Shown: piece by piece, positions 43,925 to 52,020 of the stretch
Numbering within the stretch: the stretch's first letter is position 1
Layout: every line of letters begins with the position of its first letter
Assembly: GCA_965214305.1 (NCBI GenBank)
Contig: OZ243949.1
Coordinates: forward strand, 1-64,000
Reading direction: 5' to 3'
Source of the DNA: Azophilus sp965214305
Lineage (GTDB): Bacteria; Pseudomonadota; Gammaproteobacteria; Pseudomonadales; Azotimanducaceae
Length of the DNA: 64,000 nucleotides
Made by a program: the position numbers and the translations under genes
Notes under the pieces: model-generated
What the model saw: only the letters and a program-made list of their open reading frames with translations
The model's database searches: none
Told to the model about the DNA's origin: nothing

Positions 43925-45820
43925 ATGACCGCAAAAGCTGAAACCCACGGTTTCCAAACGGAAGCCAAGCAGTTGCTCAAGCTGATGATTCACTCCCTGT
44001 ATTCCAATCGGGAGATTTTCCTGCGCGAACTGATCTCCAACGCCGCAGATGCCATCGACAAACTGCGTTTCCGCTCCATCGCGGAGCCCGGTCTGGTTGA
44101 AACGAGCGAGGATTTCGCCATTGCCGTTCACTTTGACAAAGCGGCCAAGACGCTCTCGGTGGAGGATAACGGCATCGGCATGACACGGCAGGAAGCCATA
44201 GAGCAGCTGGGCACGATCGCCAAATCCGGCACCGCCGAGTTCCTGGCGCAACTCACCGGCGACCAACAGAAAGACGCCACCCTGATCGGTCAATTTGGTG
44301 TGGGGTTCTACAGCGCTTTCATCGTTGCCGATGAGGTTGAGGTGTTGACCCGCGGTGCCGGCACGGAAGAGGGTACGCGCTGGGTGTCGAAAGGCGAAGA
44401 CGCCTTCTCGGTGGAAGCGGCCGATACCGCCCGGGGCACCAGGGTGGTTCTGCATTTGCGCGAGGACGCCCTGGATTTCGCCGATGCGTACCGTCTGCGC
44501 AACCTTGTGCGTAAGTATTCGGACCACATCGCCGTGCCGGTGCGAATGCTCAAGGAGAGCACCGCCACCGATGACGATGAGAATAAGGACGTTGATGCGC
44601 CCGCACCGGAACTCGAAACCGTCAACGAAGCCAAGGCGATGTGGACACGCTCCCGCTCAGACCTTGAGGACGACGACTACAAGGCGTTCTACAAGCATAT
44701 TTCACACGATTTTGAAGACCCCCTCGCCTGGAGCCACAACCGGGTGGAGGGCAAGCTCGAATACACGAGCCTGCTCTACCTGCCGCGGCGCGCGCCCTTC
44801 GACCTGTGGAACCGTGAGAAGCCACGCGGCCTCAAACTCTATGTGCAGCGGGTTTTCATCCTCGACGAGGCGGAGCAGTTTCTGCCCCTTTATTTGCGCT
44901 TTGTGAAGGGTGTGGTCGATGCCAACGAACTGCCGCTGAATGTTTCTCGGGAAATCCTGCAACAGGACGCGCGCGTCTCCCGCATCCGCACCGCGCTGAC
45001 CAAGCGGGTGCTGTCGCGCCTGGAAACCATGGCTGAGCAGGCACCCGAAGATTATCAGTTGTTTTGGGATGAGTTCGGCGAGGTGCTCAAGGAAGGCGCC
45101 GGGGAGGATTTCGCCAATCGGGAACAACTGTTGAAGTTGTATCGTTTCGCATCCACGGCGGGCGAGGGCGAGACAAGCAACGTTAGTTTGGCGCAATACA
45201 TCCAACGCATGGTGGAAGGCCAGGAATCGATCTATTACTTGGTCGCGGATTCCTATGCGAATGCCAGTTCCAGCCCGCATCTGGAGGCGTTCCGCGATAA
45301 GGGCGTTGAAGTGCTGTTGCTCTACGACCGCATCGACGAATGGTTCATGTCGCACCTCAACGAATTCGATGGCAAGACGTTTCAGGATCTGATGCGCGCC
45401 GACCTGAAGATGCCGGGTGAGTCCAAGGACGAGACGGAAGACGACAAGCAAGACGACGACCCCCTGGCCGAGCGCATCAAAAGCGCCCTCGGCGAGCGTG
45501 TTGAGGCTGTGCGCCGATCAAAACGTCTTACCGACTCGCCGGCCTGTTTGGTATTGCCGGAATTTGCCATGGGGGCGCAGATGCGGCGCGTCATGGAAGC
45601 GTCCGGCCAGACACTGCCGAATACCAAGCCCTACTTCGAATACAACGCGGAACATCCGCTGCTGGCCCGTTTGCGGGACGAAGCGGACGAAGACCGTTTT
45701 GCCGATCTCGTCCTGGTCTTGTTCGAGCACGCATCGCTCGCCGAAGGCGGTGGCCTGAACGATGTGCCGGCCTATATCGGGCGTATCAACCGTTTGCTGC
45801 TGGAGCTACTGTCGGATTAG
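43925..45820 (+). CDS. htpG: Molecular chaperone HtpG (Hsp90)
   Basis: This 631-residue Hsp90 has the GHKL ATPase N-terminus, with YSNREIFLRELISNAADAIDKLR (about 22-44), DNGIGMT and GQFGVGFYSAFIVAD. The middle domain has EYTSLLYLPRRAPFDLWN and PLNVSREILQQD; the C-terminal dimerisation domain is complete. Length is typical. It stands alone with its own candidate sigma-32 promoter. Confidence 0.96.
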   Translation: MTAKAETHGFQTEAKQLLKLMIHSLYSNREIFLRELISNAADAIDKLRFRSIAEPGLVETSEDFAIAVHFDKAAKTLSVEDNGIGMTRQEAIEQLGTIAKSGTAEFLAQLTGDQQKDATLIGQFGVGFYSAFIVADEVEVLTRGAGTEEGTRWVSKGEDAFSVEAADTARGTRVVLHLREDALDFADAYRLRNLVRKYSDHIAVPVRMLKESTATDDDENKDVDAPAPELETVNEAKAMWTRSRSDLEDDDYKAFYKHISHDFEDPLAWSHNRVEGKLEYTSLLYLPRRAPFDLWNREKPRGLKLYVQRVFILDEAEQFLPLYLRFVKGVVDANELPLNVSREILQQDARVSRIRTALTKRVLSRLETMAEQAPEDYQLFWDEFGEVLKEGAGEDFANREQLLKLYRFASTAGEGETSNVSLAQYIQRMVEGQESIYYLVADSYANASSSPHLEAFRDKGVEVLLLYDRIDEWFMSHLNEFDGKTFQDLMRADLKMPGESKDETEDDKQDDDPLAERIKSALGERVEAVRRSKRLTDSPACLVLPEFAMGAQMRRVMEASGQTLPNTKPYFEYNAEHPLLARLRDEADEDRFADLVLVLFEHASLAEGGGLNDVPAYIGRINRLLLELLSD

Positions 45821-45856
45821 CATGGCGGCAACTTTGGCCGTATTTTCGGGGTTTGG

Positions 45857-46819
45857 GTGATCGACTCCTATAACGCACAGAGCCGAACAGGGCGTTGCAC
45901 GGGCCTGCGCAAGGCCTCGCTTTTGTTTCTGTTGATGCAAATCGCTTTGCCGGCTGATTTCGTCCACGCCCAGTCGGATTTACCGGGGGCGAGAGACCCG
46001 GATGACATCCCGCGGTTTCCTCGTTCCTGGGTTGTGTTTTTCGAGGAGGAAAACAATCCGGCGCCGCGCAAGTTCATCGTCAGTGCCGTCGAGAAAATTC
46101 GGCGCGAACTGAGCGTCGATCAGAAACTCCGCATCGACGCCAAGGCGTTGCGTGTGACCTATCAAATGCCCCCCGGTTCACCCCGCGCGGAAGTGATTGA
46201 CCACTACCGGCGTTTACTTGGTGCCGATGCGGTCTTTACCTGCACGGGCCGCGATTGCGGGCGCAGCAATGCTTGGGCCAGCGAAGTCTATGACCAACCG
46301 GTGCTGTTCGGCCCGGACGGCAATCAGTTCTACATGGCGGCGGACAGGGATGGACAACTGGTTTCCGCCTATGTGATCGAGCGTGGCAATCGCCGCATCT
46401 ACGCGCATATTGAAGTGCTGCAACCCGAGGCCGCGGTCAGCGCGGCGGTTAACGCACAGCTCACCGAAAACCTTGCCGGAGACGGTTTTTTCATGATTGA
46501 TGGCGTGCGGCCGAGGCGGGACGGAACCATTCCGGAGGAAGGGATGCGGGAGTTGGGCAAGATCGCGCCCCAACTCAGAATCTTTGAACGTCAGAAGCTC
46601 TATTTGGTCTGTCATCTCTATGGGCCGGAGGCCGGCGAAACGCTGTTGCGGCGCGCCGCAGCGTGCGCCGCAACAGCCGCCGCGGAACTTGGGCGGCACC
46701 TGGCTTCGGACAATGGCCCCGAGCTCATTCCCTTTGCCGCCGGCCCGTTGCTGCCGCGCCCCGGCGGTGCCGCTTCCCGTATCGAATTGGTGTTACCGCA
46801 TCGGCAACAACGGGACTGA
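45857..46819 (+). CDS. DUF4892-type exported protein
   Basis: This 320-residue protein has an N-terminal signal peptide (LLFLLMQIALPADFVHA). It shows the pattern of DUF4892 proteins: DIPRFPRSWVV near the start, then a Cys pair segment CTGRDCGRSNAWASEVY, and LFGPDGNQFYMAA. Function is unknown; such proteins are found in Pseudomonas-like bacteria. The most likely start is GTG 45857, 36 bp after htpG. The last 100 residues look like an OmpA-fold periplasmic tail (FERQKLYLVCHLYGPEAGE). Confidence 0.7.
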   Translation: MIDSYNAQSRTGRCTGLRKASLLFLLMQIALPADFVHAQSDLPGARDPDDIPRFPRSWVVFFEEENNPAPRKFIVSAVEKIRRELSVDQKLRIDAKALRVTYQMPPGSPRAEVIDHYRRLLGADAVFTCTGRDCGRSNAWASEVYDQPVLFGPDGNQFYMAADRDGQLVSAYVIERGNRRIYAHIEVLQPEAAVSAAVNAQLTENLAGDGFFMIDGVRPRRDGTIPEEGMRELGKIAPQLRIFERQKLYLVCHLYGPEAGETLLRRAAACAATAAAELGRHLASDNGPELIPFAAGPLLPRPGGAASRIELVLPHRQQRD

Positions 46820-46858
46820 GCCGTTTGCATCGCTTGGTTTAACGCGCCAGTCGTTAGC

Positions 46859-46968
46859 GAGTTGGCCCGTGGGGCTTCCCTTGCGGCCTGTTCAGCTTGT
46901 GCCACCCCCCATCGTACAAGCGGGAAAATGGTGCCCGGGGCCGCAAGGGAAGCCCCACGGGCCAACTC
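46859..46968 (+). repeat. Perfect 30-bp inverted repeat between convergent genes
   Basis: Arms 46859-46888 and 46939-46968 are perfect complements; the left arm starts GAGTTGGCCCGTGGGGCTTC. The 50-nt loop contains a smaller stem (CTTGT with ACAAG). It lies between the convergent DUF4892 and prmB genes, so it could act as a two-way terminator. The unusual arm length also fits a small transposable element. Confidence 0.8.
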
Positions 46969-47062
46969 TTGTGCAGGAATCCAGGGCCCCCCGTGCCCGA
47001 GGCATCGTCCCGCTTGGCCATGCAGACCGTAGATGAGGAGAGGGGCGTTGGTGTTAACGATA

Positions 47063-48010
47063 TCAATCCTTTGCATTGAGACGGCGCACCTCGATGGCTG
47101 GCAACAGAAAAACCCCCTCGCCGCCGTCCGGCAAATCCGGCCAAAGGAAAGGTGCGCTTGGCCATCGAGCCCGCAAAAGCCCATGACCCGTGCCCACCTC
47201 GCCAACTAAAACACCGCCATCCGCCAGATAGTCGCCGGCTTGGCTCAGCACAAGATTCATTAAGGTCAACCCATCGTCACCGCCCGCAAGCGCCAGAGCC
47301 GGTTCGTGCGCAAACTCGGGTGGCAAGCTTGCCATGGTGTCGGCATCGACATAGGGCGGGTTGCAGAGGATCAGGTCGTAGCCTTTGTTGCCGGCTGCCG
47401 GCTCATCCGCTTTGATGGAGGCTTTTGCACAGGCGTCACTCGCCTGACGGCTAGCGGCCGCAAGTCCGGCGAACAGGTCCGTATGTACCGCCCGCACCGC
47501 CCCCGCGAGCCCGTGTTTGAGGATGTTGCGCCTTGCGGTATCGACTGCCAGGGCGTCGATATCGGCCAACACAACCTCGGCATTCGGGAAACACCGGGCG
47601 GCGAGAATGCCTAGGCACCCGGCACCACAGCAAAGATCCAGTATGCGTTGCGGTTCGCCTAGCCAAGGCCGCAAACCGTCGCCAAGTAAGAGCGGGCCAA
47701 TGGGCGAGCGCGGCACCAAGACCCCCGGAGGCACTTCAAACAGCTCACCGCAGTAGGTTGCCTTGCCAAGCAGATAGGCCAGAGGTTGCCGCTCTTGGGT
47801 GCGGCGTCGGGCGATTTCGCGCATCGCCTCGACTTGCGCATCCGGTAGCGGCGCGTCAAGAGAGGATTGGCTGTCGGGTAATTGGGCAACGCTCAAAACG
47901 AGCGCCACCGCTTCATCCCAGCCGTTGTCGGTGCCCTGGCCGTAGTTCAGTGGCGCGGCGGCAAAGTGTTCGTGAATTTCGCGCAATATCTGCGACAATT
48001 TGATTTTCAT
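47063..48010 (-). CDS. prmB: Ribosomal protein L3 N5-glutamine methyltransferase PrmB
   Basis: This 315-residue SAM-dependent methyltransferase has motif I LDLCCGAGCLGILAA (about 146-160), VLADIDALAVDTARRN, and the catalytic NPPY in LILCNPPYVDADTMASLP. These, with the N-terminal helical domain, fit PrmB rather than PrmC. There is an extra Ala/Lys-rich stretch of about 25 residues before NPPY. ATG 48010 gives the family N-terminus MKIKLSQIL. It is divergent from aroC, the usual gammaproteobacterial pairing. Confidence 0.9.
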   Translation of the reverse strand: MKIKLSQILREIHEHFAAAPLNYGQGTDNGWDEAVALVLSVAQLPDSQSSLDAPLPDAQVEAMREIARRRTQERQPLAYLLGKATYCGELFEVPPGVLVPRSPIGPLLLGDGLRPWLGEPQRILDLCCGAGCLGILAARCFPNAEVVLADIDALAVDTARRNILKHGLAGAVRAVHTDLFAGLAAASRQASDACAKASIKADEPAAGNKGYDLILCNPPYVDADTMASLPPEFAHEPALALAGGDDGLTLMNLVLSQAGDYLADGGVLVGEVGTGHGLLRARWPSAPFLWPDLPDGGEGVFLLPAIEVRRLNAKD

Positions 48011-48090
48011 ACACCCACTCCATGCGGGTTTGACTCTGCGTCGGCGCGCCCCATACTGCCGATCAGTAGCATCCGCCACGAGTCGCGTTC

Positions 48091-49170
48091 ATGTCCGGTA
48101 ACACCTTCGGTCAACTGTTCACGGTGACCACCTTCGGCGAAAGCCACGGTGCGGCGCTCGGTGCCATCGTCGATGGTTGCCCGCCTGGCCTGCACCTGTC
48201 TGCCGCGGACCTGCAACCGGAGCTTGATCGTCGCCGTCCCGGCGGCTCGAAATACACCAGCCAGCGCCGCGAGACGGACCGGGTGGAGATACTCTCGGGC
48301 CTGTTCGAAGGCAAGACCACCGGCACACCGATCGGGCTCCTGATCCGCAATGTCGATCAGAAAAGCAAAGACTATGACGACATTAAAGACAAGTTCCGGC
48401 CCGCGCACGCCGACTTCACCTATCTGCACAAGTACGGTATTCGCGACTACCGGGGCAGTGGGCGTGCCTCGGCGCGGGAAACGGTGATGCGCGTGGCGGC
48501 CGGTGCGATTGCCAAAAAGTATCTGCGCACTCAAGCGGGTCTCAGCGTGCGCGGCTACCTCTCGCGCATTGGCGACATTGCGCCAACCTTCGGGTCTTGG
48601 CAAGCGGTACAAGAGAACCCGTTTTTCTGCCCGGACCCGGGCGCGGTGGGTGCCATTGCCGCGCTGATCGACCGGCTGCGACGGGCGGGCGATTCCATCG
48701 GCGCTGAAATCACGGTGGTGGCCAGCGGCGTTCCGGTGGGCTTGGGCGAGCCGGTGTTCGCCAAGCTCGACGCCGAATTGGCCGGTGCCCTCATGGGCAT
48801 CAATGCGGTCAAAGCCGTTGCTATCGGCGACGGCTTCGCGGTGGTTGGCCAGCGCGGCACCGAGCACCGCGATGAGATATCCGGGGAAGGGTTCCTCAGC
48901 AATCATGCGGGCGGCGTGCTGGGCGGCATTTCCTCGGGCCAGGATATTATCGCCCGCATTGCGCTCAAGCCGACCTCCAGCCTGACGACCCCCGGTAGAA
49001 CCGTCGATATCCACGGCAACGAAACCGAGGTGGTCACCAAGGGCCGCCACGACCCCTGCGTTGGCATTCGCGCCACACCCATCGCCGAAGCCATGGTGGC
49101 CTTGGTGTTGATGGACCAGCTATTGCGCCACCGGGGGCAAACGGGCTCATTCACGAATAGCTCGGGCTAG
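48091..49170 (+). CDS. aroC: Chorismate synthase
   Basis: This 359-residue enzyme catalyses the last step of the shikimate pathway. Signatures are TTFGESHGAALGAIVDG (about 10-26), DYRGSGRASARETVMRVAAGA and a C-terminal block with RHDPCVGIRATPIAEAM. It needs reduced FMN. The stop codon TAG lies inside the tip of the MITE-like element at 49169, so the last residues may have been altered by that insertion. Confidence 0.95.
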   Translation: MSGNTFGQLFTVTTFGESHGAALGAIVDGCPPGLHLSAADLQPELDRRRPGGSKYTSQRRETDRVEILSGLFEGKTTGTPIGLLIRNVDQKSKDYDDIKDKFRPAHADFTYLHKYGIRDYRGSGRASARETVMRVAAGAIAKKYLRTQAGLSVRGYLSRIGDIAPTFGSWQAVQENPFFCPDPGAVGAIAALIDRLRRAGDSIGAEITVVASGVPVGLGEPVFAKLDAELAGALMGINAVKAVAIGDGFAVVGQRGTEHRDEISGEGFLSNHAGGVLGGISSGQDIIARIALKPTSSLTTPGRTVDIHGNETEVVTKGRHDPCVGIRATPIAEAMVALVLMDQLLRHRGQTGSFTNSSG

Positions 49171-49331
49171 GAGCCTCTGCCTGCGGAAGTCGCGAAAGCG
49201 AAAATTCGCTATCGCCGTCCCGTTGGCCGGTCGATTGAGGCGAATATCGAGCCATATGCAACGAAATCGACCGGCCGACGGGGCGGATGAGAGCGGCTTT
49301 GCAGCCGCGCATTCCGCAGGCAGAGGCTCCT
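49169..49331 (-). mobile_element. 163-bp MITE-like element, copy 2
   Basis: Perfect 20-bp terminal inverted repeats, AGGAGCCTCTGCCTGCGGAA at 49169-49188 and its complement at 49312-49331. The interior matches copy 1 (728-890) in reverse orientation: hairpin GCGGCTTTGCAGCCGC and a palindromic centre GGTCGATT...AATCGACC. Length is the same as copy 1. The left tip overlaps the aroC stop codon. A target duplication is not obvious. Confidence 0.8.
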
Positions 49332-49656
49332 GGGAGCCTAGCGCCTCAGACATCGCCTCGCTCAACTTCAGCGATTGCTCACAGCATTTTCCGAACCAAC
49401 CGATATTTTCGGATGTTGTGCCCATGCAAACTTCCCCGACTTGTCGTTTTCAAACCGGCTTGCGGCGCTGGCAAACGCCGCCCGGGTTGGGGATTGCCGT
49501 CACAATCCCGGAGGTTTTTTGCAGCCTTTTGCGGATCTCCGCCAAGTGTCTGGCGCGTGATTGACTGACACGAGCATGGTGTTGCGGTTAGGGTCGCAGA
49601 CTGTTTGAGAGTAGTCGGCAAGCGGTTTTTTCTTTAACCAATTTGGAGACGATTTG
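49332..49656. other. Leader region before the bacteriocin-like gene
   Basis: No gene is visible in these 325 bp. They contain a 6-bp stem (GGGATT at 49490-49495, AATCCC at 49504-49509) followed by a run of six T (49515-49520), which could be an intrinsic terminator or attenuator. A TTGACT box occurs at 49562-49567, with no convincing -10. The start codon at 49657 is preceded by TTTGGAGA. Confidence 0.45.
49490..49520 (+). terminator. Weak intrinsic terminator-like hairpin
   Basis: The stem GGGATT/AATCCC with an 8-nt loop is followed by GGAGG and six T residues. It may end transcription coming from aroC. The stem is short, so support is modest. Confidence 0.35.
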
Positions 49657-49920
49657 ATGAGAGTATTAGCTGTTGAGGAAAGAGAGGTTGTGAGTGGGGC
49701 ATTCCTGCCAATTGCGGCCGCTGCCGCTGTCGGCGCCGTATCGGGTGCCGCTGGCTATCTTGGTGGCGCTTCCACCGGCAGTGGGTTTAGCTGGGGCGGT
49801 TTTGGAGGGGCTGTGGCTACCGGCGCGGCCGCTGGTATCGTTGGCGGCTATGGCGGCGCGGTCAGAGCCTATTTCGCGCCTCGGGTCGCCTTTGGCATGG
49901 GCGCGATTTTTGGTCGCTAG
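49657..49920 (+). CDS. Bacteriocin-like small peptide with double-glycine-type leader
   Basis: This 87-residue peptide begins MRVLAVEEREVVSGA, which resembles leaders cut by C39 peptidase-transporters (Glu-rich, hydrophobic at spaced positions, ending in Gly-Gly or Gly-Ala). The mature part would be very rich in Gly and Ala with GxxxG-like spacing (GAAGYLGGAS, SWGGFGGAVATGAAAG), typical of pore-forming class II bacteriocins and microcins. It has a good ribosome site (GGAGA 8 nt upstream of ATG 49657). No processing transporter lies within this window. A membrane protein gene follows 22 bp later. Confidence 0.6.
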   Translation: MRVLAVEEREVVSGAFLPIAAAAAVGAVSGAAGYLGGASTGSGFSWGGFGGAVATGAAAGIVGGYGGAVRAYFAPRVAFGMGAIFGR

Positions 49921-49942
49921 TCCTTAAGATAGGGAGGCAGAA

Positions 49943-50245
49943 ATGTCATACAAGCTGAGTCTGAAGACGGTTTTGATTATGGACGCGGCAATGGTGGCAT
50001 GCTGCCTCCTGCTTGCCTATATGTTTCCGGGTATCCGTCAAAATAGCGCGAACATAGCCGCCATTTTCGCCCTATTTTTCTTTTTCCATGCCTTCATCGT
50101 TCCCTTCAAGGGCTTCGACTTCTACATTTGGGATGCCCCCGATAACAGTTGGGTGAAAATTTACTGGTTTGTATCGATTGCTCCCGCGGTTGCCTTAAGC
50201 CAGCACTTGCTTGATGCGGTTTGGGGCTATCTCTTCCTTGAGTAG
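49943..50245 (+). CDS. Small membrane protein, candidate immunity partner
   Basis: This 100-residue protein has about three membrane helices (VLIMDAAMVACCLLLAYMF; ANIAAIFALFFFFHAFIV; IYWFVSIAPAVALSQHLL). AGGGAGG lies 6 nt upstream of its ATG. No family is recognised. Its position right after a bacteriocin-like peptide, its size and topology fit an immunity protein, but this rests on context only. Confidence 0.6.
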   Translation: MSYKLSLKTVLIMDAAMVACCLLLAYMFPGIRQNSANIAAIFALFFFFHAFIVPFKGFDFYIWDAPDNSWVKIYWFVSIAPAVALSQHLLDAVWGYLFLE

Positions 50246-50475
50246 CGGGGCGGGCGCGTCATACACCGCTGGAACCTAACGCCCAAGCGGACCATTGCGA
50301 TACAGCATGAGTTGCGGGCGCAGGTTGCTCTTGGCCCGCTTCTGGTTGCGGATGGGCACCCGCCTGCCCATAACATGGAATGGGTTACAATCGCGCCGTT
50401 CCGGGCGCCTTGGCTGGCCGTTGTTGAAGAGCGCGTCCGGCTTATCCGAAACTTCCCAAATTCAAGGAGGATGTA

Positions 50476-51981
50476 GTGCATTGCAAGCTTTTGACCGTGA
50501 CGATTTTGTTGGGATTAAGCCAAGCCGCCGCATGGGCCCAGGAAGGGCGCGAACAGATCATTCCTCTGTTCATGGCGGCGGATGATGCACTGGATCGTCA
50601 GGGTTTCCTGCGCGTCATCAACCATTCCGACCGGCGCGGGGTCGTTCAGATCTTCGGTTACGACGATGCGGGAAGGTCCCATGGACCGGTTGCGTTGACG
50701 CTTGATCCGGGCGAGACGCAGCATCTCAACTCGAACGATTTGGAAAACGGCAATACCAGCAAAGGCTTGGCGTCGGGTCTTGGCAACGGCACGGGCTATT
50801 GGCGCTTGGTTTTTCGCGCTGTCAAGGATGCGGACGGGCGCTTCCTTGATGTCGAACCCTTGGCGTACTTCCGCAACAGGAGTAGTGGGTTTCTGGCGAG
50901 CCTGAACGATGTGGCCAGCGAGGCGGCGATGCACCATCGCGTGGCCATCTTCAACCCGGGCAGCAATCCCAATCAGCTCAGCTGGTTGCGGGTGGTAAAT
51001 CTCGGCGATACCCAGGCTAATGTGACCATTTCCGGGGTCGATGATGCGGGGCGGAACAGTGCAGGAAACGTGCGCGGTACGGTGCCGCCAGGCGGGGCCA
51101 TGGCAATAGATGCTGTGGAACTTGAGCAGCGGGGCTTGGGTGACGGAATGGGCAAATGGACTTTGCGCCTATCTGCCACCCAACCCGTTCAGGTGATGAG
51201 CTTGCTGGACGTACCCGGCGGCTATCTTTCCAATCTATCCGGTACGCGGAGCGGTTATCGGGGTGCCACCGGTCTATGGGAGCTGGAGTTTTCCGACGAC
51301 TCTGGCGATGCGGGTTATATCATCCTACTACCAGATAGCAGGCTCTACGCTTGGTTGCCAGACCCTGACGGCGAGAAAAGGCCCCGCATTCTGCGCGGCA
51401 CCTTCCATGCCAGTGGCGGCGTGATTTCCGGACAAGGCGATGTATACGAATCCGGCAAGATCGGATTGCAAGGGTTCAATGTTGTAGGCGGTGCGGACCC
51501 ACTCACTACCTTCGCCGCCACCTTTGCTAGCGGCGATTGGATTCGGGGTGAATACGCTGCGGAGGGCGACTCAAGCCCCCGACAGTTTTCAGGCACGGCA
51601 CTTGGGGTGTTCGGGCGTGGCGGCTCGACCGCGGCCATTGCTTCGCGCGCATGGAGCCCGTCGGATGAAGAAGCGACTGTGCTTCCCGAAATCATGATAG
51701 ACAATGCGGTCTCTTTTGCGGACGACATCCAAATTAGTGCGGGCTCTTTCCAGGCCAACTGTGATTTTGGGGCAACCCTAAGCGCGGAAAATCCAGCGTT
51801 TGCTGTGTTTCAGGGAGAACCGACGATAGACTGTGGTTTGCTTCGGTTTGAAAAGGGCGAAGTGGAGTTGGTCATGAGCCTCATGGACGACAGGCCCGGC
51901 GAAATGAACGAGGCGCTCATGCTCGTGATTGCTCCGGGCAACGAGGTGGCGTTCGGGGCGCTCTATGAGTTGGAGGACTAA
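50476..51981 (+). CDS. Secreted protein of unknown function
   Basis: This 501-residue protein has a signal peptide (KLLTVTILLGLSQAAAWA) and no membrane segment after it. The first 270 residues form two similar beta-rich units with FLRVINHSDRRGVVQIFGYDDAG and WLRVVNLGDTQANVTISGVDDAG, so a tandem repeat of an immunoglobulin-like fold is likely. The rest contains further beta-rich sequence (GYIILLPDSRLYAWLPD). GTG 50476 was chosen because AAGGAGG lies at the right distance. I do not recognise a family with a known role. Confidence 0.7.
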   Translation: MHCKLLTVTILLGLSQAAAWAQEGREQIIPLFMAADDALDRQGFLRVINHSDRRGVVQIFGYDDAGRSHGPVALTLDPGETQHLNSNDLENGNTSKGLASGLGNGTGYWRLVFRAVKDADGRFLDVEPLAYFRNRSSGFLASLNDVASEAAMHHRVAIFNPGSNPNQLSWLRVVNLGDTQANVTISGVDDAGRNSAGNVRGTVPPGGAMAIDAVELEQRGLGDGMGKWTLRLSATQPVQVMSLLDVPGGYLSNLSGTRSGYRGATGLWELEFSDDSGDAGYIILLPDSRLYAWLPDPDGEKRPRILRGTFHASGGVISGQGDVYESGKIGLQGFNVVGGADPLTTFAATFASGDWIRGEYAAEGDSSPRQFSGTALGVFGRGGSTAAIASRAWSPSDEEATVLPEIMIDNAVSFADDIQISAGSFQANCDFGATLSAENPAFAVFQGEPTIDCGLLRFEKGEVELVMSLMDDRPGEMNEALMLVIAPGNEVAFGALYELED

Positions 51982-52020
51982 GACGAGGACGAGGCTCCTA
52001 GCTGGTGTTCCATCAAGCAA

